A DNA stretch of 64,000 bases from an uncultured Bacteroidia bacterium (GTDB taxonomy: Bacteria; Bacteroidota; Bacteroidia; Bacteroidales; UBA932): contig CACYZM010000001.1 of assembly GCA_902778855.1 (NCBI GenBank), forward strand, positions 69,838 to 133,837. Reading direction: 5' to 3'. This document shows, piece after piece, positions 8,476 through 17,546 of this stretch (its first letter is position 1; each line of letters starts with the position of its first letter). The notes beneath the pieces are model-generated. The model did no database searches and had not been told where the DNA came from. It saw only the letters and a list, made by a program, of their open reading frames with translations. The position numbers and the translations under genes were made by a program.

Positions 8476-9585
8476 ATGTCACAGAATCCCCCTCTTGCCC
8501 GTCTGGAACTGAGCCGCAGCGGCATTGCCGGCAACTTCCGCCATTTCCGCTCCCTGCTCAAACCGGAAACCAAAGTTTTGATCCTGGTCAAGGCCAACGG
8601 ATACGGCCACGGCGCCGTCCCCTTCGCCCGCCAGATGGAAGAACTCGGCGCCGATTACCTGGGCGTCGCCCTTCCCGGGGAAGGCGTGGAATTGCGGAAG
8701 GCCGGCATCGACCTGCCGATTCTCGTCCTGACCACCGGAACGGAAGATTACCCGGAGATGATCCGCTACGGCCTCGAGCCCGGCATCCCCGACCTGTTCG
8801 CCCTGACGCGACTCCGCGAAGAACTCCGGAAAATGGGACGCAAAGACTATCCCGTCCACATCAACATCGATACCGGCATGCACCGGCTGGGATTCATGGA
8901 ACGCGAGATCGACGACCTGATCGCGTTTGTCCGCGAAAGCCCCGAAATCCATCTGGAAGGCCTCTATACCCACCTGGCCGCAGCCGATGAAACCCAGCAC
9001 GACGCCTTCACGCTGGGCCAGATCGCCCTCTACGAGAAACTGAGCACCCGGATCATGGACGCGCTCCCCTACAAGCCCATCCGCCACGTCCTCAACTCGG
9101 CCGGCATCGAACGGTTCACGCAGTACCAGTACGACATGGTCCGTCTGGGCATCGGCATCTACGGCATCAGCGCCACCGGGTCGAAAGACCTCCATCCGGC
9201 CGCCTTCTACCGCTGCCCCATCCTCCAGATCAAAGACCTGCTGCCGCAGGACGGCACCGTCGGCTACGGCCGCCACGGCAAGCTGCGGCCCGGCATCACC
9301 CGTTCCGCCACCCTCTGCGTGGGCTACGCCGACGGCATCAACCGCCACCTGGGCTGCGGCAACGCGAGTTTCGACGTCAACGGCCAGCTCGCTCCCACGC
9401 TGGGCAACATCTGTATGGATATGTGCATGATCGACGTCACCGGCATCGACTGCAAGGAAGGCGACATGGTCACCATCTTCGGCGACCGGCCCACCGCCGC
9501 CGACCTGGCCAAGATCCTCGACACGATCCCCTACGAAATCTTCACCTCCGTTCCGCGAAGGGTCAATCGGGTGTTGATTGATTAA
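8476..9585 (+). CDS. alr: Alanine racemase
   Basis: A 369-residue PLP enzyme that makes D-alanine for peptidoglycan. The PLP lysine is K39 in LVKANGYGHGA, the usual position, and the second catalytic residue is Y264 in VGYGRHG. HINIDTGMHRLGF and the C-terminal GNICMDMCMIDV are family signatures. The frame is open far upstream, but the ATG at 8476 follows a promoter element and gives the standard protein length. It is apparently monocistronic: an independent promoter precedes it and another precedes the next gene. Confidence 0.95.
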   Translation: MSQNPPLARLELSRSGIAGNFRHFRSLLKPETKVLILVKANGYGHGAVPFARQMEELGADYLGVALPGEGVELRKAGIDLPILVLTTGTEDYPEMIRYGLEPGIPDLFALTRLREELRKMGRKDYPVHINIDTGMHRLGFMEREIDDLIAFVRESPEIHLEGLYTHLAAADETQHDAFTLGQIALYEKLSTRIMDALPYKPIRHVLNSAGIERFTQYQYDMVRLGIGIYGISATGSKDLHPAAFYRCPILQIKDLLPQDGTVGYGRHGKLRPGITRSATLCVGYADGINRHLGCGNASFDVNGQLAPTLGNICMDMCMIDVTGIDCKEGDMVTIFGDRPTAADLAKILDTIPYEIFTSVPRRVNRVLID

Positions 9586-9621
9586 TTTTTAAATTTTTTG
9601 TTGTTTTTCAATAAATTTTTA

Positions 9622-9629
9622 TATCTTTG
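9622..9629 (+). promoter_or_regulatory. -7 promoter element of the 9655 membrane protein gene
   Basis: TATCTTTG in an AT-rich gap, 25 bases before the ATG at 9655. Confidence 0.65.
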
Positions 9630-9654
9630 CATCAAATTCTAAACCCGATACACT

Positions 9655-10326
9655 ATGGCAACTGAGAAACTCGACATCATGCAGACCATCAAGGACGGCG
9701 TCCGGTATGGCCTCAAGAACTTCTTTCCCCTGCTGCTGATGATCATCCTTTATATGGTGACCGTCTGGATCCCTTACCTCAACGTCGGAACGACCATCGG
9801 TCTCTACAAAGCCGTCATCGGCATCGGCCGCGGCGAAACCATCGACCCCGTCGCCATTTTCGCGAAAGAGAACTTCAAAGACCTGAGCGGCTTCTTCCTG
9901 CTGCTGGGCCTCCTCTATATGGGCGTTACCGTCGCCTGCTTCTTCATGCTCATCCCGGGCTTCGTCATGGGCATCGCCTGGGGCTTCGCCATCTATTTCT
10001 TCCTCGACAAGAAGGTCTCCCCGCTCAAGGCCCTGCGGCTGAGCTATGACACCACGTTCGGCAACAAATGGCGCATCTTCTTCCTGGGCCTCATCTGCAG
10101 CCTGGCCATCGGCATCATCTGCGGCATCTTCGCGGCGATCCCGAAAGTCGGCGTCGTCCTTTGCGTCATCGCCACCCTCCTCTGCACCGCCATCATGGTC
10201 GCCATCGAAGGCGTGATGTACAACTTCTTCTCGAAGAAGGCCGACAAGATCATCGAAGCCAAACCCGAGTTCGTCCGCGAACCCGTCGAAGAAGACACCA
10301 CCCCCAACGTCGAAACCGAGGCATAG
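9655..10326 (+). CDS. Integral membrane protein, hypothetical
   Basis: A 223-residue protein with about four or five hydrophobic segments: roughly 22-48, 80-105, 107-120, 140-165 and 167-190. A charged cytosolic-looking tail rich in Glu and Pro follows. The arrangement, with a GLKNFFPLLL start and repeated Gly-rich helices, resembles small DUF975/YciC-type membrane proteins common in Bacteroidetes, but I cannot assign a family firmly. It has its own promoter and a strong terminator directly after it, so it is expressed alone. Confidence 0.7.
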   Translation: MATEKLDIMQTIKDGVRYGLKNFFPLLLMIILYMVTVWIPYLNVGTTIGLYKAVIGIGRGETIDPVAIFAKENFKDLSGFFLLLGLLYMGVTVACFFMLIPGFVMGIAWGFAIYFFLDKKVSPLKALRLSYDTTFGNKWRIFFLGLICSLAIGIICGIFAAIPKVGVVLCVIATLLCTAIMVAIEGVMYNFFSKKADKIIEAKPEFVREPVEEDTTPNVETEA

Positions 10327-10352
10327 CCCTTTCGGTTAGAAACTTAGCTGAG

Positions 10353-10391
10353 TCCTGCCCGCCCTGATTCCAAGGCGGGCAGGATTTTTTA
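10353..10391 (+). terminator. Rho-independent terminator
   Basis: Perfect 11-base stem TCCTGCCCGCC / GGCGGGCAGGA (10353-10363 and 10374-10384) with a 10-base loop, followed by a run of T. It ends transcription of the 9655 gene and insulates the lipid operon that starts about 20 bases further on. Confidence 0.9.
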
Positions 10392-10406
10392 TATCGATTT
10401 AATGTG

Positions 10407-10414
10407 TATATTTG
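10407..10414 (+). promoter_or_regulatory. -7 promoter element of the exporter-fakA-fakB-plsX-acp operon
   Basis: TATATTTG, 24 bases before the ATG at 10439. A TTG codon at 10412 lies inside this box, so an upstream TTG start is unlikely. Confidence 0.65.
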
Positions 10415-10438
10415 CTGGATATTTTGGTTTTGAAAGAA

Positions 10439-12928
10439 ATGCACCGGATTTTCCTACCGATTTACCGATATTTCCAGCAGCACAAGGGGTGGTTGTATGC
10501 CATTCTGGCCGTCAGCACGCTTGTGTTCATTCTTTTCGGGGCCCGGCTGCGCTATGAGGAGGACATCATCAAACTCCTGCCGCGGTCGAGCCTCGACAGC
10601 GAACTGGCCTTTGGGGACATCGGACTGAAAGACAAGATCTTTATCCAGATTACGGGAACCGACCCCGAGAATCCGCTCGACACCTGGACCCTCAGCGACT
10701 ATATCGACGAATATACCGACGCCCTGCGCGGCCGCGATACGAGCGGCCGCTACATCGTGGGCATCCTGAGCGCACTGGAGGTCGAAGCCGCGCTCGGCGC
10801 GATGGACTATGGCTTCGAGCATCTCCCGTCCTTCATCGACACCGCCGTTTACGGCGCAATGGCCGCAGCGCTGGAGCCGGCGGCCATCGAGGCACAGATG
10901 GCGCGCAACCTCGAACTGATCGAGGCGGATATGACCGGCGAGACCACGCAGCTGGTCTGCACCGACCCGCTGGCCCTGCGCGATGTTTTCCTGGCCGATA
11001 TCCTGCCGAGCCTCGAAGGCGGCGGCGCCGGGAGCTATACCATCGAGAACGGCCATTTTTTCTGCCCCGACAAGACGGTCGCCCTGGCCTTCGTCACGCC
11101 GGCCTTCACCCAGACCGACTCGGGCAACGCCACCCGCTTTGCGCGGATCCTGACGCAGGAAAAGAAAGCCTTTGAAGCGGCGCATCCCGATGCGCGCATC
11201 CTCATCCACGGTGCCCCGCTGGGCGGCGTCTCGAACGCCGGCACCATCAAGAAAGACCTCGTGCGGACCGTCGGCATCTCCCTGATCATCATCCTGGCCA
11301 TCCTGCTGGTGTGCTTCCGCAAACCCGCGTTCCTCGGCCACCTGATCACCCCCATCATCTACGGAGCGGTCTTCTCCCTGGCCTGCCTGTACTGGATCAA
11401 GGGGACGATGTCGCTCATGGCCCTGGGCATCGGCGCCATCGTGCTGGGCGTTGCGCTGAGTTACGTGCTGCACGTGCTCATCCATTTCTACTATGTGGAA
11501 GACGTGGAGCGGGTGCTGCAGGAGGAATCGACCCCGGTATTCCTGGGCTGCCTGACCACCATCGGCGCCTTCCTCGGCCTGCTGTTCACCGAAAGCGACC
11601 TGCTGCGCGATTTCGGTCTCTTCGCCACCTTCGCCCTGATCGGCAGTACGTTCTACGCACTGGTGTTCCTGCCGCATTTCCTCCGGAAAAAGCACGTAAA
11701 GACCGACAAGGCGCACGGCTTCCCGCTGATCGACCGCGTCAACAATTTCGCGTGGGACCGCAATCCGGTGGTTCTCGGCCTGATGGCCCTGATCATCGTG
11801 GTGGGTGTCGCGCTGAGCGGCCGCGTGAAATTCGACAGCGACCTGCGCAACCTCGACTACGACAACGCCGAACTGCGGGAGAGCCAGACCCTCTACAACG
11901 AAAAGAATCAGAACGGGCACACCGACCTCTACTTCGCCGTCTATGACGACGACCTCGACCAGGCGCTGGAATACAACAAACTGATGATGCAACGCCTGGA
12001 GGCCCTCTCCGAAAAAGGCCTGGTCAAGAGCTACGGCAACCTGGTCCCGCTGCTCTTCCAGAGCACCCGCGACCAGGAACTCCGCATTGCCGCCTGGAAG
12101 GCCTTCTGGACGCCCGAGAAGATCGCCCGCACCCGGCAGCTGCTCTCCGCCGCCGCCCGCAAGCACAATCTCGACCCGAAGCTCTTCACCCCGTTCTTCG
12201 CCCTCCTGGAGGCCGACTATGAACCGGGATCCCTGCTGGAGGCCGGCGTCATCCCGCCCGAACTACTCTCCAACTACGTCGAGGAGCAGCCCAGCGGCCG
12301 GAAGATGATCTTCACCTCCGTCTCCTTCGCGCCGGAAGATATGGATCCGGTGATCGAAGGACTCATCGACGGACCGCAGTCGCTGGTCCTTGAACCGTTC
12401 TATTACTGCCGCGACCTGGTGCGGATCGTCCACGACGACTTCAACACCACCCTGTGGATCTCGTCGCTGTTCGTCCTGCTGGTGCTGCTGATCGCATTCC
12501 GCAACATCTGGGTGGCCGAGACGGCCTTCCTGCCGATGTTCCTTTCGTGGTACGTCCTGCAGGGCCTGATGGCGCTCCTGGACCTGGAATTCAACCTGAT
12601 CAACATCGTCATCTCGACCTTCATATTCGGCATCGGCGTGGACTACAGCATCTTCATCATGGAAGGCCTGCTGCAGCAGGCGCGCACGGGCGAGAAAGAC
12701 CGGCTTGCCTCGCACAAGGTGGCCATTTTCTTCTCGGCCCTCGTGCTGATCATCGTGGTGGCCTCGCTCATCTTCGCCCGCCATCCGTCCATCCGGTCGA
12801 TCGGCCTGATCACCCTCATCGGCATGCTCTCCACGATCCTGATGACCTATTCCCTGGAACCGCTCATGTTCCGGCTGCTGCTCAAATGGAAACACTTCCG
12901 CCGGACGCTGCATCTGGAAGAAAAATGA
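10439..12928 (+). CDS. RND/MMPL-family exporter
   Basis: An 829-residue inner-membrane protein with the two-fold RND layout. It has a first helix at about 17-35, a large periplasmic loop, a helix bundle near 275-425 (VGISLIIILAILLVCF, LGIGAIVLGVALSYVL), a second periplasmic loop, and a second bundle near 665-820 containing FGIGVDYSIFIMEGLL, typical of MMPL proteins. These proteins move lipids or other hydrophobic molecules by proton motive force. It is the first gene of an operon continuing into fakA (ATGA overlap), so a fatty-acid-derived cargo is likely. No periplasmic adaptor or outer-membrane channel is adjacent, but a LolA-like gene is at 17776. Confidence 0.85.
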   Translation: MHRIFLPIYRYFQQHKGWLYAILAVSTLVFILFGARLRYEEDIIKLLPRSSLDSELAFGDIGLKDKIFIQITGTDPENPLDTWTLSDYIDEYTDALRGRDTSGRYIVGILSALEVEAALGAMDYGFEHLPSFIDTAVYGAMAAALEPAAIEAQMARNLELIEADMTGETTQLVCTDPLALRDVFLADILPSLEGGGAGSYTIENGHFFCPDKTVALAFVTPAFTQTDSGNATRFARILTQEKKAFEAAHPDARILIHGAPLGGVSNAGTIKKDLVRTVGISLIIILAILLVCFRKPAFLGHLITPIIYGAVFSLACLYWIKGTMSLMALGIGAIVLGVALSYVLHVLIHFYYVEDVERVLQEESTPVFLGCLTTIGAFLGLLFTESDLLRDFGLFATFALIGSTFYALVFLPHFLRKKHVKTDKAHGFPLIDRVNNFAWDRNPVVLGLMALIIVVGVALSGRVKFDSDLRNLDYDNAELRESQTLYNEKNQNGHTDLYFAVYDDDLDQALEYNKLMMQRLEALSEKGLVKSYGNLVPLLFQSTRDQELRIAAWKAFWTPEKIARTRQLLSAAARKHNLDPKLFTPFFALLEADYEPGSLLEAGVIPPELLSNYVEEQPSGRKMIFTSVSFAPEDMDPVIEGLIDGPQSLVLEPFYYCRDLVRIVHDDFNTTLWISSLFVLLVLLIAFRNIWVAETAFLPMFLSWYVLQGLMALLDLEFNLINIVISTFIFGIGVDYSIFIMEGLLQQARTGEKDRLASHKVAIFFSALVLIIVVASLIFARHPSIRSIGLITLIGMLSTILMTYSLEPLMFRLLLKWKHFRRTLHLEEK

Positions 12929-14526
12929 TGGACGTACTCGACGGAAAACGCTTTCTCGACCTGGTCCGCAGCGGCGCCGCCGCGCTGAACCGACACCGTA
13001 AGACGGTCAATGACCTGAATGTATTCCCGATTCCCGACGGAGACACCGGCGACAATATGTATATGACGATGGAAGCCGGCTGCCGGGCCGCCGCGGCCGG
13101 ACTCGGCCGGACGGCGCACGCCGTCTCCGACGGCATGCTGACCGGCGCCCGCGGCAACTCCGGCGTGATCCTCTCCCGGATCTTCGCCGGTATCGCCCGG
13201 GGATTGTCCGACCTCGAAGAAGCCGATCTGCCGGCTTTTGAAAAAGCCATGGCCTGCGGCGTGGAAGCCTCCTACAAGGCCGTCTCCACACCGGTGGAAG
13301 GCACGATTCTGACAGTCTTCCGCGAAGGCGTCGCGGCGGCTGCGCAAAGCCGCACTTTCGAGGAGTACTTCGACCTGCTGATCGCTGCCATGGACCTTTC
13401 GCTCCAGCACACCCCCGACCTGCTCGACGTCCTGAAGAAGGCCGGCGTGGTGGACAGCGGCGGAGCGGGCCTGCTCTATATCGCCGAAGGCATGCGCGAC
13501 GCCCTGCACGGCACGCCCAATGCCCTGCCCGAGGAACTGGAAGCCCCGGCCGCCCATCCCGTCGACCTGAGCGCCTTTACCGAAGACAGCGTCCTGGAAT
13601 TCGGCTACTGCACCGAGTTCCTGCTGCGCCTGCAGCGCGCCAAGGTAGACCTGGACACCTTCGACGAAAGCGTCCTCTCCGACTGGCTCGGCGCCCACGG
13701 CGAATCGCTCGTCTTCTTCCGGGAAGGCTCGATCATCAAGGTCCACGTCCATACCCACACGCCCGGCGAGATCCTCAACCACTGCCAGCAGTACGGCGAA
13801 TTCCTGACCCTGAAGATCGAGAACATGACGCTGCAGCACCACGAGAACCATATGGACGAACGCTTCCACGTGGGCGGCAAGGCGCTCGGCGTTGTGGCCG
13901 TCGCCGCCGGCGAGCGGATGCAGCAGCTGTTCCGCGAGCTGGGCGCCGACGAAGTGATCGCCGGCGGACAGACCATGAATCCGCCCGTCCAGGCCTTCCT
14001 CGAAGCTTTCGACCGGATCGGGGCCGAGACCGTCATCGTGCTGCCCGACAACGGCAACATCATCCTCACGGCCCGGCAGGCCGCCGAGATGTACGGCAAG
14101 TCCCACATCGAAGTCATTCCCACGCACAGCCCGGCCGAGGGCTATTTCGCCCTGGCCAACCTCGACGTCTCCCTTCCGGTCGACGAACTCGTTCCGGCGC
14201 TGAATGAAGCGATCGGGGAAACCGTCACCGGCAGCGTCTCGCGCGCCATCCGCGACAGCGCGGCCGGCGCCACCGGCGACTATCTCGGCCTGAGCGGCAA
14301 GGAAATCCTCTGCGGCTCGCCCGAGCGCCTGCAGGCGCTGCTCGAACTGGCCCGGAAACTCGATGCCGGCAGCCACGACATCGCCATCGTCTTCCAGGGC
14401 GCCGACGTGCCGGCCGACGAAGCGGCCGCCGCCGTCGACGCGCTGACCCGGGAATTCCCGCGCACCGAAACCACCCTGATCGAGGGCGGACAACCCGTTT
14501 ACGACTATATCCTTCTGCTATGCTGA
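12925..14526 (+). CDS. fakA: Fatty acid kinase subunit FakA (DhaL/DAK2 domain)
   Basis: A 533-residue protein with the three-part FakA layout. The N-terminal DhaL kinase domain (about 1-205) contains the magnesium-binding Asp triad D38, D40, D43 in FPIPDGDTGDNMY, and GARGNSGVILSRIF near 73-86. A linker domain follows, then a C-terminal domain with LPDNGNIILTARQAA. FakA transfers phosphate from ATP to a fatty acid held by FakB, giving acyl-phosphate. Length matches Gram-positive FakA (about 550). The ATG overlaps the exporter stop, and the gene's last 7 bases overlap fakB. The immediate DegV and plsX neighbours support this over a dihydroxyacetone kinase. Confidence 0.88.
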   Translation: MMDVLDGKRFLDLVRSGAAALNRHRKTVNDLNVFPIPDGDTGDNMYMTMEAGCRAAAAGLGRTAHAVSDGMLTGARGNSGVILSRIFAGIARGLSDLEEADLPAFEKAMACGVEASYKAVSTPVEGTILTVFREGVAAAAQSRTFEEYFDLLIAAMDLSLQHTPDLLDVLKKAGVVDSGGAGLLYIAEGMRDALHGTPNALPEELEAPAAHPVDLSAFTEDSVLEFGYCTEFLLRLQRAKVDLDTFDESVLSDWLGAHGESLVFFREGSIIKVHVHTHTPGEILNHCQQYGEFLTLKIENMTLQHHENHMDERFHVGGKALGVVAVAAGERMQQLFRELGADEVIAGGQTMNPPVQAFLEAFDRIGAETVIVLPDNGNIILTARQAAEMYGKSHIEVIPTHSPAEGYFALANLDVSLPVDELVPALNEAIGETVTGSVSRAIRDSAAGATGDYLGLSGKEILCGSPERLQALLELARKLDAGSHDIAIVFQGADVPADEAAAAVDALTREFPRTETTLIEGGQPVYDYILLLC

Positions 14527-15389
14527 CCCTCTATACTGACACTGACACCGACATTACCCCCGCCGTCGCCGCTGAATATGGCTACAAGCTCATCAGCATG
14601 CCCTACAGCATCGACGCCAAAACCATCCATCCGTACGTCGACTTCACCGAATTCGACAGCCGGGCCTTCTACGACATCCTGCGCAGCGGCGTCCTGCCCA
14701 CCACCAGCGCCATCTCGAAAGAGCGTTACCTCGAATACTTCGAGCCGGAATTCGCCGCCGGCAACGACGTGCTCTACGTGCACTTCTCCCGCGCGATGAC
14801 CAACACTTTCGACGCGATGGACCAGGCCGTGGCGGAACTCCGCGCCAAATATCCGGAACGCCGGTTCGAGGAGATCGACACCAAGGGCATCACCACCATC
14901 AGCTACGCCGTCGTCCGGGCGGTCGGCGACCTGTTCAAGGCCGGCAAGACGCTCGACGAAGTGCTGGAATGGGCGAAGACGGAAGTCGACCATTACGCGA
15001 TGTATTTCTACGCCGACGACCTGAAGTTCTTCCGGCGCAGCGGCCGCGTGAGCGGGCTGGCCGCCACGATGGGCACGCTGATCGGCATCCGCCCGATCAT
15101 CTATATGTCGCCCGAAGGCAAGATGGTGTCCTGCGGCACGGAAAAGGGCCGCGCCAAGGCGATGGACCGCCTGATCAACCAGGTCGCCGAACTGGGCGAC
15201 GACATCAAGTCGTATCGCTTCTACGTGGGTCACACCGACGCGCCGCAGCTGGCCGAAGACCTCGGCCACGCGCTGCAGGCCCGCTTCGGCGAAGACCTCA
15301 ACATCGAATACGTGGTCTGCAACCCGACCGCCGGCAGCCACGCCGGTCCCAACGGCGTTGCCGTCTGTTTCCACGCCAAACACCGTTAG
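14520..15389 (+). CDS. fakB: DegV-family fatty-acid-binding protein FakB
   Basis: A 289-residue DegV-fold protein. It has the N-terminal YTDTDTDITPAVAAEYG acidic segment, the PTTSAIS loop (about 60-66) that binds the carboxylate in the family, FRRSGRVSGLAA near 171-182, and a C-terminal G-x-H-x-G-P segment. FakB proteins hold one fatty acid and present it to FakA for phosphorylation. The gene starts inside the end of fakA (7-base overlap), so the two are translationally coupled. Chain specificity cannot be told from sequence. Confidence 0.88.
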   Translation: MLTLYTDTDTDITPAVAAEYGYKLISMPYSIDAKTIHPYVDFTEFDSRAFYDILRSGVLPTTSAISKERYLEYFEPEFAAGNDVLYVHFSRAMTNTFDAMDQAVAELRAKYPERRFEEIDTKGITTISYAVVRAVGDLFKAGKTLDEVLEWAKTEVDHYAMYFYADDLKFFRRSGRVSGLAATMGTLIGIRPIIYMSPEGKMVSCGTEKGRAKAMDRLINQVAELGDDIKSYRFYVGHTDAPQLAEDLGHALQARFGEDLNIEYVVCNPTAGSHAGPNGVAVCFHAKHR

Positions 15390-15391
15390 CG

Positions 15392-16519
15392 ATGATAGAA
15401 GTCCGGGAAGTCAAAACGCGGCGCGAACAGCGGGAATTCCTGAACTTCCCGCTCGACCTCTACCAGGGAAATCCCTGCTTCGTCCCGCCGCTCTACAGCG
15501 ACGAGAAGAAGATGTTCCGGTCGGACTTCGTCTACAACGACTGCTGCGACTGGATCTGCTTCAACGCCTACCGCGACGGCCGGATGGCCGGACGCATCCA
15601 GGGCATCATCCAGAAAGCTGCAAACGAGAAGAACGGCGAAAAGCGCGCGCGCTTTTCCCGCTTCGACACGATCGACGATCCCGCCGTCTCCCAGGCCCTG
15701 TTCGCGGCTGTGGAAAAGTGGGCGTGCGAGAAGGGCATGGACACGATCTGCGGGCCGCTGAGCTTCTCCGACCTGGAACGCGAAGGCCTGCTGGTCGAAG
15801 GCTTCGACCAGCCCGAGACCTTCGAGGAGCAGTACAACGCCGAATACTATCAGCACCACATCGAAGCGCTGGGCTACCGCAAGGAGATCGACTGGACCGA
15901 ATCGCGGATCTATGCGCCCGACCCGTCCGACGACGAAGAGGACCTCGACAAACTCACCGACTTCATTTTCCGTCGTTACAAACTCCATTTCGGCCCTTCG
16001 ACCAGCGCCCGCGATTTCATCCGGCGCTACGCCGACGGGATCTTCGAACTGCTTGACAAATCGTACGACGGCCTGTACGGCACCGTCCCCTTCACCGACG
16101 GGATGAAGAAACTGATGATTGACAATTTCCGGTTGGTCATCAATCCGAAATACACGGCAGTGATCCTCGACGAAAATGACAAGATGGTCTGCTTCGGTTT
16201 CGCCATCCCGGCCCTCGCCCCCGCCCTGGTCGGAACACGCGGCAAATTCACGCCGCGCGTGCTGCTGCGGCTGCTGCGCTGCATCCGCCACCCGAAGATC
16301 ATCGACCTCTGCCTGATCGGCGTCGAGCCCGCCTGGCTCAACCGCGGCGTGTCGGTGGCCTTCTCGTCGGCCATTATGCATATGCTGCGCGACACCGACG
16401 TGGAATATGCCGAAACCAACCTCAACCTCGAGGACAACTACGCCATCCAGAACCAGTGGCGCCGCTTCAAGGCCGTGCAGGCCAAGCGCCGCCGCGCCTA
16501 TGTGAAGAAACTGTCATGA
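15392..16519 (+). CDS. GNAT-like acyltransferase of unknown substrate
   Basis: A 375-residue protein. The first 130 residues (FLNFPLDLYQGNPCFVPPL, RDGRMAGRIQGI) and the C-terminal third (VEPAWLNRGVSVAFSSAIM, ETNLNLEDNYAIQNQWRRF) have the rhythm of GNAT folds, including the late helix and Asn-rich strand seen in N-acyltransferases. Similar 370-residue proteins are usually annotated only as GNAT family. The start at 15392 follows fakB by 2 bases and the stop overlaps the plsX start as ATGA, so it is locked into the fatty acid kinase operon. An acyl-phosphate or acyl-ACP donor is a reasonable guess; the acceptor is unknown. Confidence 0.7.
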   Translation: MIEVREVKTRREQREFLNFPLDLYQGNPCFVPPLYSDEKKMFRSDFVYNDCCDWICFNAYRDGRMAGRIQGIIQKAANEKNGEKRARFSRFDTIDDPAVSQALFAAVEKWACEKGMDTICGPLSFSDLEREGLLVEGFDQPETFEEQYNAEYYQHHIEALGYRKEIDWTESRIYAPDPSDDEEDLDKLTDFIFRRYKLHFGPSTSARDFIRRYADGIFELLDKSYDGLYGTVPFTDGMKKLMIDNFRLVINPKYTAVILDENDKMVCFGFAIPALAPALVGTRGKFTPRVLLRLLRCIRHPKIIDLCLIGVEPAWLNRGVSVAFSSAIMHMLRDTDVEYAETNLNLEDNYAIQNQWRRFKAVQAKRRRAYVKKLS

Positions 16520-17535
16520 TCAAGATTCTCGTCGACTGTTTCGGCGGCGACCACTGCCCCGAAGCACCCGTAGCGGGCGCCCTGGCCGCCCTGGCCGCCA
16601 ATCCGGACCTCTACCTCATCCTGACGGGCGACGAAGCCCGGCTGAAGGCCGAACTCGCCGGCAAGACCTACGACGCCGCACGGCTGGAAATCGTCCACGC
16701 CCCCGAAGTGATCGGCTGTGACGAGAAACCCACCGACGTGATCCGTCTCAAGCGGAACAGTTCGATGATGAAAGCCATCATCCTGCTCCGCGACCGCGAC
16801 GACATCGCCGCCCTCGTCTCGACCGGCTCGACCGGCGCCCTCGTCACGGGCGCCCTCGTCCGGTTGGGCCGCATCCCGGGCGTCATCCGCCCGGCCTTCT
16901 GCCCCATCCTGCCGACAATGGCCGGCGGCATCGTGGGCATCTGCGACAGCGGCGCCAACGTGGAAGTGACACCCGCCCATCTGCGGCAGTTCGCCATCAT
17001 GGCCAGCCTGTATCTCGAGAACGTCTACGACGTGACGCGGCCCCGCACCGCCCTGCTCAATGTGGGCAAGGAGGCCGAAAAGGGCGACACCATCCGCCAG
17101 GAGACCTACAAGCTCCTCCAGGAAACCCCATCGGTCAACTTCGTGGGCAATATGGAAAGCCGCGACTTCCTCTCCGGCAACTACGACCTGGTGGTGGCCG
17201 ACGGCTTCTCAGGAAACGTGCTGGTCAAGAGCACGGAGGGAACGGCGCTCGAACTGCTGAAGAAACTCAAGAAAGACATCTATTCCCGACCGATCTACAA
17301 ACTGGGCGCCCTGCTGATGAAGCGGATGTTCCAGGAAGAAAAGGAGTTCATGAATTACCAGAACTACGGCGGCAGCGTCCTGCTGGGCACGCAGAAAGTC
17401 GTGGTCAAAGGCCACGGCAGCAGCCGGGCCGTCGCCGTGGAAAAATGCATCGAACAGGCCTGGCGGATGGAAACCAGCCGGCTGGCCGCTAAGATCGAAA
17501 CGGAAATCGCCCGATACGAGCACTACGAAGAGTAA
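16516..17535 (+). CDS. plsX: Phosphate acyltransferase PlsX
   Basis: A 339-residue protein. The N-terminal VDCFGGDHCPEAPVAGALAA matches the glycine-rich PlsX opening, and VSTGSTGALVTGALVRLGRI, LLNVGKEAEKGD, GNMESRDFLSGNYDLVVADG and GFSGNVLVKSTEG are family segments. PlsX interconverts acyl-ACP and acyl-phosphate. In most bacteria plsX sits with rpmF and fabH; here it lies between fatty acid kinase genes and an acp gene. In this setting it could load kinase-made acyl-phosphate onto ACP, the reverse of its usual written direction. Start chosen by ATGA overlap with the upstream stop. Confidence 0.9.
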   Translation: MIKILVDCFGGDHCPEAPVAGALAALAANPDLYLILTGDEARLKAELAGKTYDAARLEIVHAPEVIGCDEKPTDVIRLKRNSSMMKAIILLRDRDDIAALVSTGSTGALVTGALVRLGRIPGVIRPAFCPILPTMAGGIVGICDSGANVEVTPAHLRQFAIMASLYLENVYDVTRPRTALLNVGKEAEKGDTIRQETYKLLQETPSVNFVGNMESRDFLSGNYDLVVADGFSGNVLVKSTEGTALELLKKLKKDIYSRPIYKLGALLMKRMFQEEKEFMNYQNYGGSVLLGTQKVVVKGHGSSRAVAVEKCIEQAWRMETSRLAAKIETEIARYEHYEE

Positions 17536-17546
17536 TCCAAGAAACT

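Noticed and set aside
10412-10438. TTG start for the RND/MMPL exporter
   Set aside because: The TTG is part of the TATATTTG promoter element; the ATG at 10439 fits better. The same reasoning excludes TTG starts at 20453 and 41248.
12925-14526. Dihydroxyacetone kinase
   Set aside because: It has a DhaL domain but lacks the DhaK substrate domain, has the long FakA-type C-terminus and is coupled to a DegV gene.
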